A stretch of 64,000 nt of DNA from JBEKTW01 sp049515655 (GTDB lineage Bacteria > Bacteroidota > Ignavibacteria > UBA10030 > SZUA-254). The translations under genes were made by a program, and so were the position numbers. The notes under the pieces are model-generated. The model was not told the DNA's origin, did not search any database, and worked only from the letters and a program-made list of their open reading frames with translations. Below are positions 26,484-34,300 of this stretch, piece by piece; position 1 is the stretch's first letter, and every line of letters starts with the position of its first letter. The stretch is taken from positions 1 through 64,000 of the forward strand of contig JBEKTW010000019.1 of the NCBI GenBank assembly GCA_049515655.1, read 5' to 3'.

Positions 26484-27392
26484 ATGAATAAAATAATATT
26501 AGCAGCAGGTGCTACAGGCAATCTAGGTGAAAGAGTTGTTTACGCTTTACTTGACAGACGTGCTGAAGTCAGAGCGGTTGTTCGCTCAAGCAGTGATATT
26601 GAAAAATTAAATAAGCTTGAGAAACTTGGAGTGAAGATATTTAAGGTAAATATGTCAAATGTAGAAGAAATATCCGATGCTTGCATTGGTGTATCTTGTG
26701 TCGTGTCAGCATTGCAAGGGTTACACGAGGTGATTGTAGATACCCAAAGAGTATTGTTGGATGCTGCAATAGCGACAGGAGTACCTCGCTTCATTCCGTC
26801 CGACTACTCGATCGATTTCACCAAGTTTCCACCCGGAGAGAATCGCAATCTCGATCTGCGCCGAGACTTCCATAAGCGACTGGATAAGACTTCGATTTCA
26901 GCGACCACGATCTTCAACGGCGCGTTTGCCGATCTTCTGACCGGTCAGATGCCGCTCATTCTCTTCAAAGTGAAACGAGTCCTCTATTGGGGGGATGCAG
27001 ACCAGCGCATGGACTTCACGACGATGGACGACACGGCCGCATTCACGGCGAGCGCGGCTCTTGATCCGTCCACCCCTCGCATTCTACGAATCGCTGGCGA
27101 TCAAGTCAGCGCCCGGGAGCTGACAGCGGTCGTGAGTGAGGTGGCCGGAAAGAAGTTCCGCCTGTTCCGCGCCGGAGGTCTGGGAATGCTCGGCACGCTT
27201 ATCAAGGTAGCGCGCACGGTCGCTCCCGGAGAGAAGGAACTTTACCCGGCATGGCAGGGCATGCAGTACATGCGTAACATGTTCGACGGCCGGGCAAAGC
27301 TAGAGCCGCTCGACAACGATCGCTATCCCAGCATGCGTTGGACAACTGTGCGGGATGTGCTCTCAGCGCGTCAAGTTAGGCGCCCATCGTGA
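26484..27392 (+). CDS. NmrA-like NAD(P)-binding protein with chimeric base composition
   Basis: A 302-residue SDR-type protein of the atypical NmrA/isoflavone-reductase-like group. The dinucleotide motif is GATGNLGERVVYALL near the N terminus, AVVRSSS gives the NADP-type basic residue, and DYSIDFTKFPPGENRN and STPRILRIAGDQVSARELTA follow. The substrate is unknown. The striking point is composition: a 60-base row at 26581 is 19/60 G+C by hand count, whereas the row at 27121 is 39/60, with an abrupt change near 26785 (about residue 101). The frame stays open across the change, so it looks like an in-frame recombinant of an AT-rich and a GC-rich homologue. Confidence 0.8.
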   Translation: MNKIILAAGATGNLGERVVYALLDRRAEVRAVVRSSSDIEKLNKLEKLGVKIFKVNMSNVEEISDACIGVSCVVSALQGLHEVIVDTQRVLLDAAIATGVPRFIPSDYSIDFTKFPPGENRNLDLRRDFHKRLDKTSISATTIFNGAFADLLTGQMPLILFKVKRVLYWGDADQRMDFTTMDDTAAFTASAALDPSTPRILRIAGDQVSARELTAVVSEVAGKKFRLFRAGGLGMLGTLIKVARTVAPGEKELYPAWQGMQYMRNMFDGRAKLEPLDNDRYPSMRWTTVRDVLSARQVRRPS

Positions 27393-27624
27393 ATTCTGTT
27401 GCCATCTTGTGCCGGGCATGATCTAACGCAGGGTGAAGCGCGACACAGAACTGAATTCATGAACTCTATCATGCTAAAAGAGTGATTGAAGCATTGAAAA
27501 AACAACTACTGCTAACAGCGGTTTGGCAAAAGGCGGGCAGACGTGGCGATTGGTCTGTGAGTAGATTCGCAAAAGTATTGCATTATCTTACGAAGGCGTT
27601 GGGCGTAATAATGAAAGACAAATC
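27393..27624. other. Non-coding gap with recombination-site-like ends
   Basis: This 232-base gap separates two genes of foreign composition. At 27421-27427 is ATCTAAC, which fits the RYYYAAC core of an integron attC site, and at 27598-27604 is GTTGGGC, which fits GTTRRRY. The distance between them (about 180 bases) is longer than a normal attC, and the internal arms do not pair convincingly. I treat this as suggestive only. Confidence 0.25.
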
Positions 27625-28284
27625 ATGCAAAATAAACTAATAGACCTTACTCACATTCTTAACGAGAACATTACGGTCTACCCTGACACTGTAGGACCTA
27701 AATTTGAAGTTCTCAATACCGTTGAGAAAGATGGATTTGCTGAACTTAAAATGACGATGGTTGGTCACTCAGGAACTCATATTGATGCTCCATGTCATAT
27801 GTTAAAAAACACAAAATCACTTGACCAATTTCCAATAGACAAATTCATTGGTAAAGCAATTGTAATTCCCTGTCAAGACAAAAAAGAAATTAATTTGAAA
27901 TACCTTCAAACATTTGAAGACAAAATAAATCAAATCGATTTCATCCTCTTTTTTACCGGCTGGCAGTATAAATGGAATACCAAAGACTATTTTGACGATT
28001 GTCCTACTCCAACCAGAGAAGCTGCAAAGTGGTTAACAAAATTCAAACTTAAAGGAATTGGTTTTGATGCTTTCTCAGTCGACAAAGTTGTTTCGGCACA
28101 AAAAGTCATTTCAGAAAAGTTGCCAAACCATCATATTCTATTAGAAAAAGAGATAACCTTAATTGAGAACTTAACTAATTTAGATAAACTTCCCGACAGT
28201 GCTTTTTCGTTTCAATGTTTACCTCTGAATATTGAAAATGCAGATGGTTCACCAGTTAGAGCAATTGCAATGATTAGCGAATAA
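27625..28284 (+). CDS. Cyclase family protein (kynurenine-formamidase-like), AT-rich
   Basis: A 219-residue metal-dependent hydrolase of the cyclase/KynB superfamily. It has the N-terminal LIDLTHILNENITVYP, the metal-binding HSGTHIDAPCHM, a later KLKGIGFDAFSVDK and the end LPLNIENADGSPVRAIAMI. KynB-type enzymes open N-formylkynurenine, but many cyclase-family members act on other amides or lactones. Its codons are strongly AT-rich (the row at 27781 is 19/60 G+C by hand count), unlike the genes to the right, which marks it as recently acquired. It has its own short flanks and no close partner gene. Confidence 0.85.
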   Translation: MQNKLIDLTHILNENITVYPDTVGPKFEVLNTVEKDGFAELKMTMVGHSGTHIDAPCHMLKNTKSLDQFPIDKFIGKAIVIPCQDKKEINLKYLQTFEDKINQIDFILFFTGWQYKWNTKDYFDDCPTPTREAAKWLTKFKLKGIGFDAFSVDKVVSAQKVISEKLPNHHILLEKEITLIENLTNLDKLPDSAFSFQCLPLNIENADGSPVRAIAMISE

Positions 28285-28447
28285 TAGGCTCACATGAATG
28301 ACAATTACAGTTCGCTACGCCGTTGCATCGGTACGCCGGATGTTATGTATAATTCGTTTGCTCAGTCGTTCTATATGAAACTCAGCTTGACATTCATCCC
28401 TAATCTCTTATATTTGAGGGTTAATATTCACACAGAAGGAAAGATGC

Positions 28448-29773
28448 ATGGAATCGTTTCTCTACGACACTCATTTTGACCGTCGCAGTTTCCTCACGGC
28501 GGTCGGCAAAGGCATCGGGCTGGCTGCTCTCACAACATCGTCGGTTGCCGCACTTCTCGAAAAGGTCCACGCCGCCACCAAGCAGGTCGAGAACCTCACA
28601 CCCGAACAGGCCGCGATGGACGAAGATTTTTGGTTTGAGATTCAGAAGGCGTTCACCGTCACGCGCGGTATCACGAATCTCAATAACGGCGGAGTTTCTC
28701 CTTCGCCCCGTATCGTGACCGAAGCGCTCGTCCGGTACATCTGGGAACAGGAAGACCTCACCGCGTACACGATGTGGCAAATCCTCGAGCCGCAATGCGA
28801 AACAATCCGCACCGGCCTCGCAGACGTATTCGGTGTCGACCGTGAGGAAATTGCCATCACCCGCAACGCCTCGGAGTCGCTGGAGATCCTGTTGATGGGA
28901 ATGGACTTGAAGTCGGGCGATGAAATCCTCACGACCACGCAGGATTACCCGCGCATGCTCACGACGCTGCGCCAGAGAGAAATCCGGGAAGGGCTGAAGC
29001 TCAAGTTGATTCAGGTACCCATCGCCCCGAAACATCTCGATGAAATCGTCGAACGGTTCGAAAAAGGAATCACCGACAAGACGCGCGTCATTCTCATCTC
29101 TCATGTCATCAACATTACGGGACAGATCACGCCGGTGAAGGCGGTATGCGATCTCGCAAAATCGAAAGGCATCGAAGTGATCGTCGACGGTGCCCACTCC
29201 TTCGCACATTTTGATTTCAAGCAGAAGGATTTAGGCTGCGATTATTACGGAACGAGCCTGCACAAATGGATGTACGCGCCGAAGGGAACCGGCCTCCTCT
29301 TCGTGAAGCGCGATAAGATCGAAAAGCTCTGGCCGTTGATGGCAGCGGACAAAAGCCAGAAGACGGACATCCGGAAGTTTGAAGAGATAGGAACGCATTC
29401 CGCTGCGCCGAAGCTCGCCATCGGCGAAGCGATTTTGTTCTACAACGGCATCGGTCCAAAACGAAAGGAAGCCCGCCTCCGTTATCTCTCCCGTTACTGG
29501 ATGAATAAGTTGAAGGACCTGCCGAACGTCCGGTTCCACACGTCGTTCGACGACAACCAGTCGTGCGGCATCGCCAACGTCGAGATCGTCGATGTCGATA
29601 CGGCGGCTCTCCAGGGCTATCTCATGAATACGCACAAGATCTTCTGCGTGGCCATCATTCACGACGAGTTCAAGGGACTCCGCATCACACCGAATGTCTA
29701 TACAACGCTAAAGGAACTCGACCGGTTTGCGGAAGTGATGGAAACGGTTGCGAAAAATGGCCTCCCGAAGTGA
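28448..29773 (+). CDS. Tat-exported class V aminotransferase-like PLP enzyme
   Basis: A 441-residue protein with a twin-arginine signal (HFDRRSFLTAVGKGIGLAALTTSSVAA, read in two parts: DRRSFL and the hydrophobic stretch after it). The body is an aminotransferase class V / isopenicillin-N-epimerase-like fold, with NLNNGGVSPSPRIVTEAL, TRNASESLEILLMG, VIVDGAHSFAHFDF and the PLP lysine Lys273 in GTSLHKWMYAPKGTG. Tat export of a PLP enzyme means the cofactor is probably loaded before export. The substrate is not known; cysteine desulfurase activity is unlikely because the usual catalytic-loop cysteine is not seen. It is a single-gene unit with normal GC-rich codons. Confidence 0.88.
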   Translation: MESFLYDTHFDRRSFLTAVGKGIGLAALTTSSVAALLEKVHAATKQVENLTPEQAAMDEDFWFEIQKAFTVTRGITNLNNGGVSPSPRIVTEALVRYIWEQEDLTAYTMWQILEPQCETIRTGLADVFGVDREEIAITRNASESLEILLMGMDLKSGDEILTTTQDYPRMLTTLRQREIREGLKLKLIQVPIAPKHLDEIVERFEKGITDKTRVILISHVINITGQITPVKAVCDLAKSKGIEVIVDGAHSFAHFDFKQKDLGCDYYGTSLHKWMYAPKGTGLLFVKRDKIEKLWPLMAADKSQKTDIRKFEEIGTHSAAPKLAIGEAILFYNGIGPKRKEARLRYLSRYWMNKLKDLPNVRFHTSFDDNQSCGIANVEIVDVDTAALQGYLMNTHKIFCVAIIHDEFKGLRITPNVYTTLKELDRFAEVMETVAKNGLPK

Positions 29774-29779
29774 TGCCGG

Positions 29780-30056
29780 TCTGAAGATGGAGTGGTGGAG
29801 TAGATGAGATGATTAAAGGGAGAAGGGGTGAATAGCAGAATCGGTGAAATGGAGGAAGGGTGATAGGAGATAGGACGAAGGTGATAGGAGCCAAAAGCAA
29901 ACGGCAGCTAAGAGCTAAAGGCCAAAAGCTAGATGCCAGGACCAATGAGCAATGAATAATGACCAATGACAAAGAACGAACAACCAACAACTAAGAACTA
30001 ACAACCAAGAACGAAGAACTAAGTACCAAGAACTAGTAACTACGAAGGAATTATTC
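29780..30056. repeat. Composite intergenic repeat sharing a 49-base inverted copy with 62.4 kb
   Basis: The gap starts with purine-rich words. At 29821-29869 it carries 49 bases identical, in inverted orientation, to 62387-62435. It continues with AGGAGCCAAAAGC-type words also seen at 62.36 kb. From about 29939 it becomes a run of about fifteen seven-base units (ACCAATG, AGCAATG, AATAATG, ACCAATG, then ACTAAGA/ACCAAGA) up to 30055, immediately before the DUF1761 start codon. Confidence 0.85.
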
Positions 30057-30057
30057 C

Positions 30058-30462
30058 ATGACTGGGATCAATTATTGGGCTGTAATCGTTGCCGCTGTGG
30101 TGCCAATGATTCTCGGCGGTTTATGGTATCCCCTGCTCTTTGCGCGGCAATTCATGGCATTGATCGCGAAGACCGATGAGGAACTGAAGAAAGACTTCAA
30201 GCCTTCCAGGGACTACACGATCACTTTCATGAGTTCGCTCGTTATGTCCATCGGTCTCATGCAGGTGGTTAACATGGCGACGGTCGTCACCTTTGTCGGA
30301 GGTATGCAGATCGGATTCCTTGCGTGGGCCGCGTTTGTCGTCACATCGAATTTATCGTCGGTGATCTTTGAGGGCCGGAAAATCGGTTTGTACTTTATCA
30401 ACATGGGATACAACCTGGTATGCCTGCTGGTGATGGGTGGAATTCTGGCGGTGTGGAGATAA
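30058..30462 (+). CDS. DUF1761 family small membrane protein
   Basis: A 134-residue protein with four predicted membrane segments (NYWAVIVAAVVPMILGGLWY, TFMSSLVMSIGLMQVVNMAT, IGFLAWAAFVVTSNLSSVIF, YNLVCLLVMGGILAVW). The N-terminal GGLWYPLLFARQFM and the internal layout match DUF1761, whose function is unknown. The ATG follows the heptamer repeat with only one base between, so any ribosome-binding site would have to be inside the repeat (…ACTACGAAGGAATTATTCC before the start offers a weak GAAGGA). Confidence 0.8.
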   Translation: MTGINYWAVIVAAVVPMILGGLWYPLLFARQFMALIAKTDEELKKDFKPSRDYTITFMSSLVMSIGLMQVVNMATVVTFVGGMQIGFLAWAAFVVTSNLSSVIFEGRKIGLYFINMGYNLVCLLVMGGILAVWR

Positions 30463-30496
30463 ACTCGTCGTTCATCGCCACGGTGGGTAAAGATCG

Positions 30497-31132
30497 TTGA
30501 CACAGAACGGGCCGGCACTCGATCAAAAGGGAGACACTGCGGAAAGGGACCTGTCAATCTCTCTGGCGAAGGCGAACCTCGTTGGGATCCCTCTATTCCT
30601 CTTCTCCTTCCTTCTTGTCATTGTCTCGTATAACCTCGCATGGGGCATTGCCTCACTCTTGCGGTCGATCAATGAGTTCATGAGAATCAAGACGTTGATC
30701 CCCCTTGTAATTTCGGGTGTCCTCCTCCATGAGGCAATGCACGCGTTCGGGTGGATGGTCTTCGGCCGCCTGCCCGCGAGCGCGATGAAATTTGGACTTG
30801 AGCTGAAGACACTCACTCCCTACGCACACTGCAGAATCCCGATGCGTGCTTCCGCCTATCGCGCCGGCGTTGTATTACCCGCCGTCGTCCTCGGCATCCT
30901 GCCGGCAGCGGTCGGTGTTGGAACGCATCAAGGGTGCCTGACTCTTTTCGGCGCTCTTTTCCTGGGTGCCGCCTGCGGCGATCTGTTGTGCCTGTGGATG
31001 ATGCGCGGAGTCCAGAGGGATTCTCTTGTCAGAGATCATCCCACGAGAGCGGGATGCCTGATCGTCAACGCGGTTTCCGGGCCGGAGTCCGCCGGGAACA
31101 ATCAGGCGCCGGATACGCCTTCGAACGCCTGA
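30497..31132 (+). CDS. DUF3267-type membrane protein with HEAMH motif
   Basis: A 211-residue protein with four or five hydrophobic segments and a zinc-protease-like motif HEAMHAFGW (about residues 75-83) inside or next to a membrane helix. This matches the DUF3267 family, which is thought to be a compact intramembrane metalloprotease; activity is unproven. The first in-frame start is TTG at 30497, preceded by a GGTGGG-type stretch at 30480-30486, and gives a plausible cytoplasmic tail. It lies 34 bases after the DUF1761 gene, so they may be co-transcribed. The C-terminal 25 residues are polar and not conserved-looking. Confidence 0.7.
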   Translation: MTQNGPALDQKGDTAERDLSISLAKANLVGIPLFLFSFLLVIVSYNLAWGIASLLRSINEFMRIKTLIPLVISGVLLHEAMHAFGWMVFGRLPASAMKFGLELKTLTPYAHCRIPMRASAYRAGVVLPAVVLGILPAAVGVGTHQGCLTLFGALFLGAACGDLLCLWMMRGVQRDSLVRDHPTRAGCLIVNAVSGPESAGNNQAPDTPSNA

Positions 31133-31199
31133 GGCAAGCCTTCTCAACACTGTCTCAATGTTTGAGATCGGAAATGAGGTCGGTTTGAGCCAGAGTCAT

Positions 31200-31264
31200 T
31201 TTGAACCTAGACTTCCCTGATCCAGGTGTGTTGCCATCCGCCTTCCGCGGAAGACCACCGGGCA
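31200..31264 (-). pseudogene. Degenerate tRNA-Gln(CUG) piece, left flank of the giant gene
   Basis: Read on the minus strand from 31264, this starts TGCCCGGTGG, an acceptor 5' arm complementary to the 3' arm at 40605-40611. A scrambled D-arm region follows, then a 26-base segment (31225-31200) identical to part of the tRNA-Gln-like copy at 40643-40618, covering anticodon-loop to T-loop. The T-arm 3' half and the acceptor 3' arm are missing and the anticodon loop has lost about four bases, so it cannot be functional. Confidence 0.55.
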
Positions 31265-31370
31265 ATGCCAAAAACTAAAAGACCACCATGGAACGTACGC
31301 AACAAGGATTCATAGATGAAAAACATCCCAGTCTTCAGCCTGAGGAAGAAAGAGAGAGCCCCATCTTGAG

Positions 31371-34300
31371 CTACCTGATCAGGAGCATTTTCCTTGCTTG
31401 CACAAACTTTTGCTTCTGGTTTGTGTTTCCTGCAACCTCAAGCCTATAAATGTAAACGCCGCTCGTTATATTGTCTGGGTTCCATACGACCGATTTGTAC
31501 CCCGCCTCTTCCAGCCCATCGACAAGCGTTGCAATCACCTGTCCGAGGATATTGTATATTTGGAGAGTGACTTTGCTGTCGACTGGCAGCTGATATCTCA
31601 GAGTGGTGGTTGGATTAAACGGATTTGGATAATTTTGCTCAAGCAAGAATTGCCGGGGAACTCCGGAAGCCCCCCCAAACTTCAACAGCATGCCTGAGAC
31701 TGGCTGCTGGACCGCAGTTCTACCCTTTGCCCACAATCGAATTTGTCTGGCACCAACCTGCAGGTCCGTGACCGATGATTGGTTGTGAACATTCCACGAG
31801 ACCGTTAGTGGATACGATGCCCCGCTTATCAGAATAGGCGACTCTTTGGGCACACAATCATCTGCGACCTCCACCATCCGCCCGGATGCAAAACGTACGT
31901 CGAGTACGCCGCCCGGGGGAGCGGGCGGAAGATCATAATACGTCAGTTGATCCGGGGATTGTAAGCCCACAGAGGAAAGTTCACCAAAGAAGAGACCTTG
32001 TGAGCCGCCTTGAGCATCCTCGATCACAAGACTATCAAAACCGTGCAGCGCCTCTTGTACAGAATAAGAGTTTTCAGCTTTCGCAACGATTAAGCTCGTG
32101 GATAAAACTAAGTTGCCTGATGTTCGGACCTTTATCCAGTATCCCTTGCCTGCTTGGAGTGTGTCTGAGAAATGGTATCCTCTGTTGTAACCATAAAGCA
32201 TGCTCTCAATCGTCGTCCCGAGTTGCTTCATGGCGGAGACGGGGAGATTTCTTGTGATCGATCCGATTATATTCCAGCCGGCCGACACACTGATCGTATC
32301 AGATTCCAAAAGGACGCCGCTCATGGAGGCGCTTTGAGCAGCGTTGAATTTCAACCAGTACCCTACGCCGTTCTTCAAGGCGTCTTCCTTGATATAGCCG
32401 CCCTGATAGGCAAATGCATTGGACACTGCTGCCGGATATACAATGTTTTTCCGATGATCGCTTACGACCAACGGTACAGACACCAGGTTCCATCCATTGT
32501 CAATCCCCACTTGCATGATGGATTCTCCTTGCACCACCACAGTGTCCGGAGACGTGTCCGAATTATCGTAGAAGACGATGTTTCCTGTTCTAGTTCCTGT
32601 TGTCGCGGGGCTGAAGATAAGTGAAAAGGTTCTACTCGTTGCGGGTGAGATGATCCCGGCAAATGGGAAAACGCCGAATTCCGGATTGTCAGAAGTCACT
32701 GAGTCAATGTTTAGTTCGATCGCCCCGAGGTTTTTTACAATGATACTATCCTGTTCGCTGGTTCCTAGAACCACATTTCCTAAAGACAATCCGCGCGATT
32801 GAGCAAAAAAGACCGGGGACATTATGCCCCGCCCGCGTAACCTTACCGTGTCAGGTGATCCAATGGCATCATGGATGATTCTGGCAGTGCCCGCTTTCAA
32901 TCCCGTGTCTATGGGACTAAACGTAATGTAGTAATTTTTTCCAGCCAAGGGTGGAATACTGTCACCGGTAGTTGAGATGTGAAAAGACCCGACCGCTGGG
33001 GAGAGAGTCATGGAAAAATGCAACATTGCCGTTCCGGGGTTGGAAATGGCGAAACTGTCAGTCCTGGATGAATTCACTGGTATTGAACCAAACGACAGGG
33101 ATGCCTTCGACACCGAGAATGCGGGAGCAACTCCCCGTCCGTACACAGGAACCGTGTCAGGTGAACCAACAGCATCGTGCGTGAAGACGATTACCCCGGA
33201 GTTTATCCCTGTGTCTCCAGGCGCGAACGAAACACGCAGCAGCTTTGCACTTTGGGGTGGAATGCTGTCAGCAACTGCCGTGAATTGAAGTGCCCCACCG
33301 GCCGGAGTAAGAGATGCCGTGAAATGAAGCACTGCAGTCCCTGGATTTGTGATGGAAATGCTGTCGGGTTTGCTCGCATGGACGAGAACATTGCCAAAGG
33401 TCACGCTCGTCCGCGAAAGTCGGATCGAAGGGGCGACACCTCTCCCGTTTACATAAACCGTGTCCGGCGACCCTGTCGCATCGTGGAGAAAGATAATCTT
33501 CCCGCTTTTTGCACCGGTGTCTGCGGGACTGAATGAAACATGAAACTCTTTACTGTTTGCAGGAGAAATGCTGTCGATGACAGATGCTAGCTGAAATGAG
33601 CCTGCTGATGGAGTGAGAGACACCGAAAAATGAAGCATGGCAGAACCGGGATTTGAAACAGAAAAACTATCGGCGTTGCTGCCATGAACCAGAACATTGC
33701 CAAAACCGATGCTCATCGCTGAGGCAGCGAACATCGGAGCGACGCCTCGACCATTGAGAAGAACAGTATCTGGCACTCCACCAGCGTCATGGTTGATGAT
33801 AACCATTCCCACCTTTGACCCGGTATCGGACGGACTGAATGTCAACCGGAAGTTCTTACTGTTACCCGGGGAGACGCTGTCGTTGACAGACACGAGCTGG
33901 AATGGAGCGTTTGTTGGGACAAGAGAGGCGAAAATGTGCAGCATTGCTGTGCCGGGGTTTGCTATACTGAAGCTGTCTGCCCTTGATCCATGTGCCAGGA
34001 CGTTGCCGAACGTTATGTTCGTTCGCGTCACGAGACACCCCGGTGCAACTCCGCGCCCCGTGACAGTAAGAGTGTCCGGTGATCCTGCAGCATCAAACGT
34101 GAAAATGATGTTCCCCGTGTGCATCCCTGTGTCCGCAGGGCTGAATGTAACATGAAACGTTCTGTTTCCCGAAGGTGAAATACTGTCCGTAGCGGGCGAG
34201 AACTGGAATGGCCCGACTGCCGGAGTTAGAGTCGCGGAAAAATGAAGCATCGCATTCCCGGTATTCATGACAATGAAACTGTCAGCCTTGATTGACTGTA

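Noticed and set aside
27421..27604. Canonical integron attC site
   Set aside because: Core-like heptamers exist at both ends, but the distance is too long and the inner arms do not pair; kept only as a weak finding.
29685..29990. Minus-strand frame whose translation resembles one at 62248-62517 (shared PITLPPFHRFCYSPLLP)
   Set aside because: The similarity looked like a conserved protein pair, but both frames are made of the inverted intergenic repeat, so the shared peptide follows from the 49-base DNA copy.
31180..31290. Small SRP RNA
   Set aside because: The segment GGCAACACACCTGGATCAGG recalls the SRP RNA apical region, but the GGAAGG-AGCAG part is missing, and the match to the tRNA-Gln 3' half at 40.6 kb explains it better.
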